Source: a virus
Direction: 5' to 3' (one strand)
IMG/VR virus record: IMGVR_UViG_3300020129_000338
Location: 1-36,358 of that record
DNA length: 36,358 nt
The notes under the pieces were generated by a model. It saw only the letters and a program-made list of their open reading frames with translations. It was not told the origin of the DNA and did not search any database. Of this stretch, positions 24,208 to 31,695 are shown piece by piece. The translations under genes and the position numbers were made by a program. Numbering within the stretch: position 1 is the first letter of the stretch; every line of letters starts with the position of its first letter.

Positions 24208-24936
24208 TTAATCAGCCCAGCGCGCCAGTTCCTGCCGCCATTCATCGGCGTAGGGATCGTCCTCGTATCCCGGCATGTCAGGCGTGCCCTCGGTGAAGTG
24301 GACGATCTGCGGCGAATTCAGCGTGAGAGGCTCGCTTTGCCGCACCAGCCAGTTCCACTTCGGATCAAGCTCGCCGATCTCCTCGTCATCGAGCCACACG
24401 AAGCGATGCAGATCCCGCCCGGCCAGCGAATTGACCGCGTCGACGGTAAGCGTGCGGTTGGACGGATGCTGGCAGTTCCAGACCACCACGGAAGACCAGT
24501 TCTTCCGCACGTATCGGGTCTGCTCCTGACCGTCCATCTTCACCCCGGCCGGCGGCATGTGGCGATGCTTGACGCAATAGACCGCCTTCGCCGGGTCGAG
24601 GCCATCGAACAGGCGGACGACATTGCCACGCACCAGGACGTCGCCGTCCATGAACAGCGCCCAACCGGTGCCTGCCAGATGCGGCACGAGGAAGCGCGCG
24701 TTGGCGTGCTGCGTGGACATCGGCGCGTCCGAGATCGTATCCCACATGATCCGGTTCGCAGTCGGTCCTTCGCGCCACTCGATCGGCCGGTTGTAGAGCC
24801 CGTCCTCCTGCAGCGCCGCCAGGACCACGCCACGGATGGCGAGCGGCTGCGTCAGCCGCCGCTTGGTGGACGAGCGCGCCACGGCGTAAGCCGCTGCCTC
24901 GCGCGGATCGAACCCGATCCAGATGCTGCGGTTCAT
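24208..24936 (-). CDS. GT-A glycosyltransferase with DxD motif
   Basis: A 242-residue protein: MNRSIWIGFDPREAAAYAVARSS opens like GT8-type and related transferases, and GTGWALFMDGDVLVRGNVVRLFD contains the DxD motif near residue 105. YCVKHRHMPPAG, SSVVVWNCQHPSN and HRFVWLDDEEIGELDPKWNWLV follow, then IVHFTEGTPDMPGY. All core residues seem present. The ATG at 24936 overlaps the upstream stop as ATGA. The retaining or inverting mechanism cannot be told from this. Confidence 0.78.
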   Translation of the reverse strand: MNRSIWIGFDPREAAAYAVARSSTKRRLTQPLAIRGVVLAALQEDGLYNRPIEWREGPTANRIMWDTISDAPMSTQHANARFLVPHLAGTGWALFMDGDVLVRGNVVRLFDGLDPAKAVYCVKHRHMPPAGVKMDGQEQTRYVRKNWSSVVVWNCQHPSNRTLTVDAVNSLAGRDLHRFVWLDDEEIGELDPKWNWLVRQSEPLTLNSPQIVHFTEGTPDMPGYEDDPYADEWRQELARWAD

Positions 24937-25577
24937 GTCCATTCGTGCAGCGCCTGTTCGACTGTGACCTTGGGAAAGCACGTCAGGACCGACAGATCCG
25001 ACGCATTCAGCACTTGAACGCCGGCGGTCTTCAGTTGCACCGAGGCGGTGTCGAAGGCGGCCCGCCAGCGCTTGAAGTTCCACTCGGCCGGATTGCTCCG
25101 CCCGTTGCCGCTCGCCCGGCCATACCAGTGCACGCCGTAGTGGTCGGTCATGTCGAAGCCGATCAGCAGCACGCGCCGCGCACCGAACTGCACCGCGAGG
25201 TTTAACGCCTGGAACCCGCTGTTGCCGCCGGAACCGACGGTGCCAGGCGGCGAGAAGATCAATCGATCGCCAGACGGGTCCGCGACTTGCACGATCCGAA
25301 TGTCGGGGAACCGAGTGGCAATCCTACCGGTGGCCGAGACCTTCAGTCCGCCGTACTTCGGCATGCCGTTGGCATTGCGCCACCACGCCGCGTCGCAGCC
25401 GTAGAGCACGTCAGCCTTGGCGAAGAGTTCGATGTTCTCCTTGATCGCGATGACACGTAGCTGGTCGCGTAGCGCCGTGATGTTCGCTCGCTTGGCCGAC
25501 GGACCGGACGCGATGATCGCACACGCCTCGCCGGTCCAATCGAGGAACCAAGCAGGCTTCTCACCACTTGGTGCCAT
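24933..25577 (-). CDS. Glycosyltransferase-like protein (GT42/MAF-like Rossmann)
   Basis: A 214-residue protein. CAIIASGPSAKR is a nucleotide-binding first loop; VLYGCDAAWWRNANGMPKYGG follows. GTVGSGGNSGFQALNLAVQFGARRVLLIGFDMTDHYGVHWYG resembles the second conserved block of sialyltransferase-like GT42 and of MAF/DUF115-type proteins. These act on nonulosonic-acid or flagellin sugars in other systems; that substrate is not implied here. It overlaps the collagen-like gene by 17 bases and the next gene by ATGA, so it is the first gene of the glycan cassette. Confidence 0.7.
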   Translation of the reverse strand: MAPSGEKPAWFLDWTGEACAIIASGPSAKRANITALRDQLRVIAIKENIELFAKADVLYGCDAAWWRNANGMPKYGGLKVSATGRIATRFPDIRIVQVADPSGDRLIFSPPGTVGSGGNSGFQALNLAVQFGARRVLLIGFDMTDHYGVHWYGRASGNGRSNPAEWNFKRWRAAFDTASVQLKTAGVQVLNASDLSVLTCFPKVTVEQALHEWT

Positions 25578-26421
25578 CTTGCCCCAGTTGCGTCAGATCC
25601 CGTCCAGGCTTGCCTTCGGGCCCAGGCTCGCCAGGCTTGCCGTCGTGACCGTCCTTGCCATCGCGGCCTTTCTTCACCGCGAGCCGCCAATCCGAATTCG
25701 GGCCATACACAGGGCGGAGCTTGGTATCGCGCCGGGCGATCCAGAATTCGCCGCCGAGCGAAACGCCGTCGCCCTTGGTGTACGCGCCTTCCTTCCAAAC
25801 CCCACGATCGACTGGCAGACCTGTCGTGATGACGTTCTGGCTGATCACCTCGCCGTTGCGCGCCAGCGTGATGACGATCGTCCGACCGTCGTCTGGCGTG
25901 GAGGCGGTCATGTCCTCCGCACTGAGACCATCGCGTCCGTCTTTGCCGGGCGAACCATCCTTGCCGTCATTCCCGTCGCGTCCCGGCGGTCCCGGCACAC
26001 CGTCACGACCATCGCGCCCGGGGGCGCCATCCTTGCCTGCCTCGGCGGGCGGGATGTCCGCCACGGCCTCCGCCACCAGAGTCCTCACGATGCCTTTGAC
26101 GACTTCCGGATCGACTTCCGCGCCGTCGCGCCCGGGGGCGCCGTCTTTGCCCGGTGCACCAGCTTCAGCGGGCGGCAATACCGCCACGGCTTCTGCAACC
26201 ATCTCAGCGACCAAGGTCTTGGTGATCTCGGGATCCGCATCACGTCCATCCTTGCCGGCGGGCCCAGGCTCGCCTCTGGCGCCCGGTTCCGGCGCAGGCA
26301 GCGCGGCAACCGCGCGCTCAAGCAATTTCCCAATCTCACCGATGTCCACGCTCTTGCCGTCTTCGCCATCGCGCCCAGGTGGTCCCTGCGGCCCCTCGAC
26401 CGGCGCGCGTGCCTCGAGCAC
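25561..26421 (-). CDS. Collagen-like virion protein with CBM-like module (5'-truncated)
   Basis: From the GTG at 26421 this gives 286 residues. Gly-X-Y blocks (GPQGPPGRDGEDG; GARGEPGPAGKDGRD; GAPGKDGAPGRDG; a long block of PGRDGNDGKDG type) alternate with two similar helices (TKTLVAEMVAEAVAVLPPAEAG and GIVRTLVAEAVADIPPAEAG). Then comes a CBM5/12-like module (GVWKEGAYTKGDGVSLGGEFW, DWRLAVKKG) and a last GRDGKDGHDGKPGEPG run. It sits between portal and glycan cassette, a common place for head fibre or decoration proteins. No good ribosome site precedes the GTG; the natural start seems to be ATG 26520, cut off by an amber codon. Confidence 0.72.
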   Translation of the reverse strand: MLEARAPVEGPQGPPGRDGEDGKSVDIGEIGKLLERAVAALPAPEPGARGEPGPAGKDGRDADPEITKTLVAEMVAEAVAVLPPAEAGAPGKDGAPGRDGAEVDPEVVKGIVRTLVAEAVADIPPAEAGKDGAPGRDGRDGVPGPPGRDGNDGKDGSPGKDGRDGLSAEDMTASTPDDGRTIVITLARNGEVISQNVITTGLPVDRGVWKEGAYTKGDGVSLGGEFWIARRDTKLRPVYGPNSDWRLAVKKGRDGKDGHDGKPGEPGPEGKPGRDLTQLGQDGTKW

Positions 26422-26520
26422 CTCGATGCGGGCCAGCAGCGGCGCTGACGCACGCTCGATCGCCTTCTACAGCGGAGACATCAGGGCTTGTACGAAGGTT
26501 CGCACCTCCAGCGCGTTCAT
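26422..26520 (-). pseudogene. Original 5' end of the collagen-like gene, interrupted by TAG
   Basis: ATG at 26520, 20 bases after the portal stop and preceded by AAGGGG at 8 bases, opens the frame MNALEVRTFVQALMSPL, then TAG at 26469-26467, then KAIERASAPLLARIEVLEAR directly in frame with the collagen-like protein. The sequence on both sides reads as one helical N-terminus. The TAG is a single-base change from CAG, AAG or similar. It could be a nonsense mutation, an assembly error, or recoded/suppressed amber. Confidence 0.65.
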
Positions 26521-26540
26521 CTGCCGGGCCCCTTGCTGGG

Positions 26541-28007
26541 TTACGCCGCGAAAAGCGCGCGCAGTTGCGTATTCGCCTCCAGCGCGACGATCGCGGCGAG
26601 CGCCTCGATGTCGAGGTCACGCTGTTGATCGTCGGCTGGAGGCGGTGCTGCTGGGGCCGGGCTCGGGGCAGGCGCGGCCGCAGCGAACGGGTTGTCGCTT
26701 TCATCACGCTTCGCCAGCGCGGCGAGCGAGTAATCCTGATGTTGCATCATCGGGCTATCGCCGCCCTCAACCGGCTTGTAGCCGAGGCGTTTGCGGCCTT
26801 CGTTCGGGGCGAGGATGCCGCCACGGACGCCGTCACCAAGCGCTTTGATCATGGTGGCCGTGTCCATGCGCATCAGGTCGTCGAGATCGAATTCAGTGCC
26901 GTAGGTCTTCCCCACCAGGTCAGTGAGGCCGAGGCCTTCGTCGAGGCAAAGCTCGATGTTCTCGAATAAGCCCTGAAGGCATTGCGAGTAATACTGCTGA
27001 TCGAGCGCCTCAATGTTGGTATAGGTTGGCTGCGGGCCGATCGAGATCTTGTGCGTCGGGACATGGAAGGCGGAGCACACCGTCTCTGCGCTCCACTTCA
27101 GTTGCTCGATCAGTTGCGAGTCGACGGCGTTGAACGACATCGCCTCGTACTTGAGGCCATCGCCGACAACAGCAACGCGGCCGACGTTGTTGCCCGAGTA
27201 GTGTTGCTCCCAATGGGCCTTCAGCCGATCGGCGTCGTCTTTGGTGATCCGCCCAGGCGCCACGAGAATGCCGCTCGGCTGTGACTGCTGCGAGAAGAAT
27301 GTCGCAGACTGGCGCTGGATATTGAGCCCGGTCGCCGCGGCGAGGCCACACGCCGTCAGCGGAGACACACCGCACAGCGGATGATACAGCGGCACCATCA
27401 CATCGTGGATTATCTCGCTCGCCGGAACGACGAGGTTGTCGCCGATCTCCTCGTTGATGCCAGCCAGATTATCGCGCGACAGTTGGTAGAATACCTCGCC
27501 GTCGGGTGCGACGAGCGCCCGCGTGCGTAGCGGATCGAGGATGTACATCGCGCGCACCGCGCCCTGCAGCGGCCCGCTGCCACGATTGTCTCGCTCCTTC
27601 AGCACATACGTGTTGCCGTGAACCAGCTTGGAGACGATCCATTGCTCGTAGAATTTGATCCTGTTTTGGTAACGGTTGGGTTTCTCCAGTACCGGGCTGA
27701 AGGTCGGCGAGAACGTCTCCGACCAGATCCCGTTGTCATCCTGCTCAACCAGACGAACTCGGACTTTACTCACGTCGCTCGCGATCAGGGTGATGCACGA
27801 ATAGACCGCATGGAACGTCGCAACACTCTCTGGCCGAAGCGCGATATTGCGCTGCCAGGCTCCAGTGAATGGTTCATTGACGAGCGGATAAAGCGGATAC
27901 CACGACCGACCGCTGTCGATTGCGCCAGAGCCGGAATAGGACTTCGCCTCGCTCTCGCGGCGCTGCTCAAGCGCAGCGCGACGCCTCCTGCGCCCACCTC
28001 GCGACAT
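26541..28007 (-). CDS. HK97-family portal protein
   Basis: A 488-residue portal, the dodecameric ring through which DNA enters and leaves the head. Diagnostic segments are VATFHAVYSCITLIASDVSKV, KFYEQWIVSKLVHGNTYVLKERD, IIHDVMVPLYHPLCGVSPLTACG, SGILVAPGRITKDDADRLKAHW and VCSAFHVPTHKISIG. The N-terminus is strongly basic (SRGGRRRRRAALEQRR) and the C-terminus is Ala/Pro-rich before a final helix. The start is 3 bases after the upstream stop. It lies downstream of the capsid gene, opposite to the usual HK97 order. Confidence 0.92.
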   Translation of the reverse strand: MSRGGRRRRRAALEQRRESEAKSYSGSGAIDSGRSWYPLYPLVNEPFTGAWQRNIALRPESVATFHAVYSCITLIASDVSKVRVRLVEQDDNGIWSETFSPTFSPVLEKPNRYQNRIKFYEQWIVSKLVHGNTYVLKERDNRGSGPLQGAVRAMYILDPLRTRALVAPDGEVFYQLSRDNLAGINEEIGDNLVVPASEIIHDVMVPLYHPLCGVSPLTACGLAAATGLNIQRQSATFFSQQSQPSGILVAPGRITKDDADRLKAHWEQHYSGNNVGRVAVVGDGLKYEAMSFNAVDSQLIEQLKWSAETVCSAFHVPTHKISIGPQPTYTNIEALDQQYYSQCLQGLFENIELCLDEGLGLTDLVGKTYGTEFDLDDLMRMDTATMIKALGDGVRGGILAPNEGRKRLGYKPVEGGDSPMMQHQDYSLAALAKRDESDNPFAAAAPAPSPAPAAPPPADDQQRDLDIEALAAIVALEANTQLRALFAA

Positions 28008-28010
28008 GCG

Positions 28011-28319
28011 TCAGTTCTCGGGCTGCAGATCGCGGCGGCGATAGCGGCCACGCGCGGTGTTCTGCTCGGCTTCGTCAACGTCCGACATTGACCGCGTCGT
28101 CATCACAGCGGCAGGCCGCGGCGCTGGCGTGGGTGGCGACGGTGCTGGTGGTGGCGCCGGCGGCGTTGGCGCTTCAGGCGGAGCTTCCGACGCGTAGCCA
28201 CGATGCCGCAGCACCCGCGCCTCGATCTCCTTCACCTCAACCACGTCGCCTTCCTTGGCCTCGCGGTGGTTTTCCCGGTCCCAAACCTTGCGGCCTTTGT
28301 TCACGACGATCTTGACCAT
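28011..28319 (-). CDS. Small Pro/Ala-rich protein of unknown role
   Basis: A 102-residue protein. The first 45 residues (VKIVVNKGRKVWDRENHREAKEGDVVEVKEIEARVLRHRGYA) look like a small beta domain. A Pro/Ala spacer (PPEAPTPPAPPPAPSPP) follows, and then a charged tail (SDVDEAEQNTARGRYRRRD). GGAG lies 6 bases before the ATG. Its place between capsid and portal suggests a head accessory or decoration function; no family is recognised. Confidence 0.65.
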   Translation of the reverse strand: MVKIVVNKGRKVWDRENHREAKEGDVVEVKEIEARVLRHRGYASEAPPEAPTPPAPPPAPSPPTPAPRPAAVMTTRSMSDVDEAEQNTARGRYRRRDLQPEN

Positions 28320-28331
28320 GCTTTTCTCCGA

Positions 28332-28403
28332 TCAGGTGACGCCAGCCACGATGATGACGAGCATCACGCCGGACAGGACGAGCAGGATGACGTGCTGTCC
28401 CAT
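28332..28403 (-). CDS. 23-residue hydrophobic microprotein
   Basis: ATG at 28403 opens MGQHVILLVLSGVMLVIIVAGVT, a single membrane helix, ending TGA at 28334-28332. GGCGGAG precedes the ATG at 7 bases, and that GGAG is the 3' arm of the 28404-28439 hairpin. The frame fills the gap between capsid and the 28319 gene. Being short it may be chance, but the ribosome site and uniform hydrophobicity favour a real peptide. Confidence 0.5.
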   Translation of the reverse strand: MGQHVILLVLSGVMLVIIVAGVT

Positions 28404-28439
28404 GAGAAAACTCCGCCTCGCCATGGTGACGAGGCGGAG
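28404..28439 (-). terminator. Rho-independent terminator after the capsid gene
   Basis: On the minus strand a perfect 10-bp stem (CTCCGCCTCG, 28439-28430, with CGAGGCGGAG, 28420-28411) closes a 9-base loop and is followed by TTTTCTC. It lies 10 bases after the capsid stop. Partial readthrough would be needed to express the portal and downstream genes. Confidence 0.75.
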
Positions 28440-28448
28440 ATCAAAAGC

Positions 28449-30404
28449 TCACTCGGCGTATTTCGCGCCCGAGATGTAGCCCACGCATTCAGGCCGGCGC
28501 TTCGCCCAGTTGATGTAGCGCTCGGCCTTGATGGCCATCATGTTCTGCTGCCACATCGATATCATTGTGGTCGAGGACGTCGGTGGCGAGTCAGGTGAAG
28601 TGTCCATCTGCAGCGACGCTTCACTGCTGGCATCGATCACCACCTGACCGTCATCAGCGAGCAAAACATCGCTCGCATTGACCAGGATGATCGGGAAGCC
28701 GTCCGCCGGCGAACCGCCCGACTGCGGCACGCCCTCAGATGTCACGACCGGCATGCCAATGAACGTGCCGCCCTGCATCGTGATCCCCGGATATTCCGGC
28801 TGGCCGAGGGCGTTCAGCATCAAGTGGATCCCGAGCGCCGTCTGCTGCGTCATGATCCAGACCGCGCTGCTCATCTGCAGGTTGCTGTCGAGGAACGTGG
28901 CCATGAGGTTACGAACATCGGCTCGCAATGCCGCAGCGGTAGTGCCGGATGCCGGAACGGGTGTCACGCCGTAGGTGATCGAGGCCGGCGAGACGTCGTT
29001 CGCCGCTTTGGTCGGATCTACGAACTGACTGTCCATGTACTGGATGATCGCCGCCGCCAGTTCGTCACGCACCAACATCTCGGCCGCAGGATTGGACAGA
29101 CGCACCAACTCGTCGGTCAACACGATGATGCCGGCGATCTTGGCGATGTCCAGCGTGATGCTGTCGAACGCCATCGAGGTGATCGGCTTGACCTTGCCTT
29201 CGCCAACCCAACTCACGGATGCCGCGCCAGTCTGCCGCGGGATCTTCACCTTGAACGGCACCCGCCTCAAGCCAGGGATCCGGCCAATGATGGTCAACGG
29301 ACGCAGGTATTCGATGAACTCGCTCTGCAGGTTCTGATAGACAACCAGTGGGCCAGCCCAGGTCGGATCCGTCGTGGTGCCAGCAGCGACCGCTGCACGC
29401 AGCACCGTCTCGACTTCCGGTGTCTCATTGCGCCACCGGTCGTTGCTCATGGCGATGCGCTCGGCGAGCATCAGATTGCCCTTGGCAATCATGAGTGACA
29501 TCGCGAAGCGGGTGAACGGAATTCCAGGCGGCAGCTTCGGCGCCTTCACAGTAGCCGCCACGGAGCCACCGCGCGCCTGACTGGCGCTATCCGGATCCTT
29601 GACGTCTACCACAGCCTTCGCCGCGGCGATGTTCATCTTCTCCATCTTGCGGAGGTCGACGAGTTCCCGGTCGATGCTCTCCAGCTCGCGCTGCAGCGTC
29701 TCGAACTCCTCGCGCTCACCTTCGTCCTTGGTGCGGTTCTCCTCGCTCGCACCATCCTGGATCTCGGAGAGGCGCGCCGACTTGGCCTGGCGCGTAGCCT
29801 CGAATGCGGCGATCTGTTCGCCGATTGTACGCTTACTCATGGTTTTTGCCCTTTGAACCGGCTTGGCTTTTCCCGATGCGCCGGGCTGTGAATCGGCCGA
29901 TTGCGCAGTTCCATTCGCGGCGCGCAGGTCGGCGTCGATGCTCTTGATGGAGGTGATTGTTGCGTCGACGTTGGCCGGAATCGTCACCAGCGACAGCTCC
30001 AGCACCTCGCTCTCGACGTAACGCACTCCGCCACCATCGATGAACGAATATTCGATCGGCCGGAAACCGACGGACACGCCGCGCACGAGACCGGCCTTGA
30101 GCGACTGCCACGCCTCGTCGATACGATCCTTTAGCGTCCCAGGCTCACTGACCGATGCGAGCTGCGCCTCGAACCCAATGCCGCCCTTGATCGGCTTGTC
30201 GAACGTGGCCAGCCCGACCGGCTTGTCGCTCTTGTGCTGCCACAGCAGCGGCATCGGGTTGCTGAACTTCACGCCGAGCGGCTCGATGATGTCGCCCATT
30301 CGATCGGTGCTTGGCGTCGTCGCCATCCCGCGAATGGTATGGGTGTCCTCGTTGACCGATTTGATCTCGAGCAACGAGTACGCGCGGCCCCTCGACATAT
30401 CCAT
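28449..30404 (-). CDS. Fused prohead protease and HK97-type major capsid protein
   Basis: A 651-residue fusion. Residues 1-150 are a peptidase U35/S78 prohead protease: His57 in PLLWQHKSDKPVG, Ser111 in GLVRGVSVGF and the late ELSLVTIPAN strand. A Gln/Gly/Lys-rich linker (160-188) leads to a coiled-coil scaffold (SKRTIGEQIAAFEATRQAK to LVDLRKMEKMNIAAAK) and then the HK97 capsid fold (EFIEYLRPLTIIGRIPGLRRVPFKVKIPRQTG, KPITSMAFDSITLDIAKIAGIIVLTDELV, VNASDVLLADDGQVVIDASSEASL). The ATG at 30404 has GGAGAGG upstream; a TTG at 30467 is less likely. An internal ATG at 29840 (Met189), with AAAGGG nearby, could start a free 463-residue capsid protein. Confidence 0.9.
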   Translation of the reverse strand: MDMSRGRAYSLLEIKSVNEDTHTIRGMATTPSTDRMGDIIEPLGVKFSNPMPLLWQHKSDKPVGLATFDKPIKGGIGFEAQLASVSEPGTLKDRIDEAWQSLKAGLVRGVSVGFRPIEYSFIDGGGVRYVESEVLELSLVTIPANVDATITSIKSIDADLRAANGTAQSADSQPGASGKAKPVQRAKTMSKRTIGEQIAAFEATRQAKSARLSEIQDGASEENRTKDEGEREEFETLQRELESIDRELVDLRKMEKMNIAAAKAVVDVKDPDSASQARGGSVAATVKAPKLPPGIPFTRFAMSLMIAKGNLMLAERIAMSNDRWRNETPEVETVLRAAVAAGTTTDPTWAGPLVVYQNLQSEFIEYLRPLTIIGRIPGLRRVPFKVKIPRQTGAASVSWVGEGKVKPITSMAFDSITLDIAKIAGIIVLTDELVRLSNPAAEMLVRDELAAAIIQYMDSQFVDPTKAANDVSPASITYGVTPVPASGTTAAALRADVRNLMATFLDSNLQMSSAVWIMTQQTALGIHLMLNALGQPEYPGITMQGGTFIGMPVVTSEGVPQSGGSPADGFPIILVNASDVLLADDGQVVIDASSEASLQMDTSPDSPPTSSTTMISMWQQNMMAIKAERYINWAKRRPECVGYISGAKYAE

Positions 30405-30496
30405 GTCGGACCTCTCCAGGTTGTAATGGGACTTGTGTTCCGCAACCGGCTTGATCCGGCCTTGCAATCGCTCAGCGCTCTGGGCTAGGAGCGAAC

Positions 30497-30531
30497 GGAC
30501 CGCCGCCGTGGAGCAAACACAGCGACGGTCC
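30497..30531. repeat. Inverted repeat in the divergent region before 30561
   Basis: GGACCGCCGC (30497-30506) pairs with GCGACGGTCC (30522-30531) with one mismatch and a 15-base loop. It lies between the capsid start (30404) and the rightward gene at 30561. There is no T run. It could be a leader hairpin or operator for the rightward trio. A second weaker repeat is at 30442-30465. Confidence 0.35.
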
Positions 30532-30560
30532 TAACCTAACCGAAGAAGGAACCTTCGATC

Positions 30561-30860
30561 ATGGCTACCAACATCTTATCACGCAGCCTCGTTGTTGCCG
30601 CCATCATTGCAGCCAGCCTGGGCGGGCAGGTTAATGCGATGAGTCCCCAAGAGGAGTTCATCCAAAGCCTGCGGCAGCAAAAGGGAGACGCCCACAACCC
30701 GGATAACTGGGACAACTACAGCCAAGCCGATCAGGCCGAATGCCGAGCACAGGCCAACAGCGGCTTCGGCAACCTATCGACCAAACTTGCCGTGATGAAC
30801 GACTGCCTCAAGGCGAAATGGTATCGCACCCACCCGGCAGTTCACGCGCGGAAGAACTGA
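30561..30860 (+). CDS. Small secreted protein
   Basis: A 99-residue protein with a signal peptide (SRSLVVAAIIAASLGGQVNA, likely cut after VNA near residue 26), leaving about 73 residues: PQEEFIQSLRQQKGDAHNPDNW then QAECRAQANSGFGNLSTKLAVMNDCLKAKW with two Cys able to form a disulphide. AGAAGGAA precedes the ATG. It runs against the late operon and is followed by the lipoprotein one base later, so the two form an operon. A moron-type periplasmic function is inferred; no family is recognised. Confidence 0.65.
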   Translation: MATNILSRSLVVAAIIAASLGGQVNAMSPQEEFIQSLRQQKGDAHNPDNWDNYSQADQAECRAQANSGFGNLSTKLAVMNDCLKAKWYRTHPAVHARKN

Positions 30861-30861
30861 G

Positions 30862-31203
30862 GTGTCGCCGCACCGTTACGCCGCGCTGGCTCTCTTGGCG
30901 TCGCTCGGCGCCTGCGCAGCATCGCCTGAGAGCATTCCAGCCACCGTTATCCCGCCTTCGATCTACGCCGGGTATTCGTGCGACCGGTTGCTCGGTCTGC
31001 AACAGCGGATCGAGGTTGCCTTGCGGACCGCCATGCTGCAGCAGCAGTCCGCGTCGAATAACGACGCCTGGGGTGTGTTCCTGATCGGTCTACCGACCGC
31101 TTCAATGGCGGGCGGCGACATCGCCCCGCAGGTCGCCTCACTGAAGGGCCAACGTGCCACGGTCAGCGACCTGATCTCCACGCAGCGATGTGTCACGCCC
31201 TAA
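30862..31203 (+). CDS. Predicted lipoprotein
   Basis: A 113-residue protein starting GTG at 30862, one base after the previous stop. Residues 4-18, HRYAALALLASLGAC, form a lipoprotein signal with Cys18 in the LGAC lipobox. The mature part starts with a flexible segment, then SCDRLLGLQQRIEVALRTAML, a possible second hydrophobic patch (WGVFLIGLPTASMAGGD), and IAPQVASLKGQRATVSDL. A paired periplasmic protein and lipoprotein resembles spanin-type lysis or immunity units, but no holin or endolysin is nearby. Confidence 0.65.
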   Translation: MSPHRYAALALLASLGACAASPESIPATVIPPSIYAGYSCDRLLGLQQRIEVALRTAMLQQQSASNNDAWGVFLIGLPTASMAGGDIAPQVASLKGQRATVSDLISTQRCVTP

Positions 31204-31233
31204 GCGAAGAATAACTGAGACCCGGAGAAGGCG

Positions 31234-31353
31234 ATGATGGCTCTGGTCTGCCTATGCTGGGTGATCGCCTTCGGCAGCGTTGTGGCGACCGGATTCACGC
31301 TGCGCCGGCTATTCGAGATGCGGCGCCGTCCCCCACACAGTCCTGCGCTCTAG
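31234..31353 (+). CDS. 39-residue membrane microprotein
   Basis: ATG at 31234 follows CGGAGAAGGCG, a good ribosome site. The product, MMALVCLCWVIAFGSVVATG then FTLRRLFEMRRRPPHSPAL, has one membrane helix and a basic cytoplasmic tail. It is third in the rightward trio and its stop overlaps by 4 bases the stop of the convergent XRE gene. No family is known. Confidence 0.5.
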   Translation: MMALVCLCWVIAFGSVVATGFTLRRLFEMRRRPPHSPAL

Positions 31354-31673
31354 TCCCGTTCACCAGGATCTGGGGGCTCAACTGCCTTCGGTCGTGCGCG
31401 CCGGCGATTAAGCCGAAGTCCTTCGCCGCCATCACCGTCAGCATTGATAAACCGAATGCCGGCGACCTCGAACGCATGTTCGATGCGCACCATCGTGCTG
31501 AGCCGAGGATCGGTCGCTGACCGTTCAATGTTCTTGATGACAATCAGCGCAACCCCCGAGGCCTCGGCCAGATCGGTCTGCTTCCAGCCCAGCAGCGCGC
31601 GTGCAGCGCGGATCATGGCGGGGTTGATCATGAACTCCGCACGGTAGGCTGGGCCTATTTCTACAGCAACCAT
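31350..31673 (-). CDS. XRE-family HTH transcriptional regulator
   Basis: A 107-residue regulator. The HTH is IRAARALLGWKQTDLAEASGVALIVIKNIERSATDPRLSTMVRIEHAFEVAGIRFI, the standard XRE helix pattern with a Q-T-D-L recognition start. The short Arg-rich tail (RLNRRRARPK) has no dimerisation or protease domain, so it is not a LexA/CI-type cleavable repressor. ATG 31673 has GAGG 7 bases upstream; a shorter form from 31631 would also keep the HTH. It diverges from the 31791 gene, and a palindromic operator lies between them, so it probably represses both. Confidence 0.78.
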   Translation of the reverse strand: MVAVEIGPAYRAEFMINPAMIRAARALLGWKQTDLAEASGVALIVIKNIERSATDPRLSTMVRIEHAFEVAGIRFINADGDGGEGLRLNRRRARPKAVEPPDPGERD

Positions 31674-31695
31674 GGACAAACCTCAGGTTTCCAAC

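Noticed and set aside
25655-26848. Long plus-strand Ser/Pro-rich frame opposite the collagen-like gene and portal
   Set aside because: It is the antisense of GC-rich Gly-X-Y coding DNA and has no independent ribosome site or family motif.
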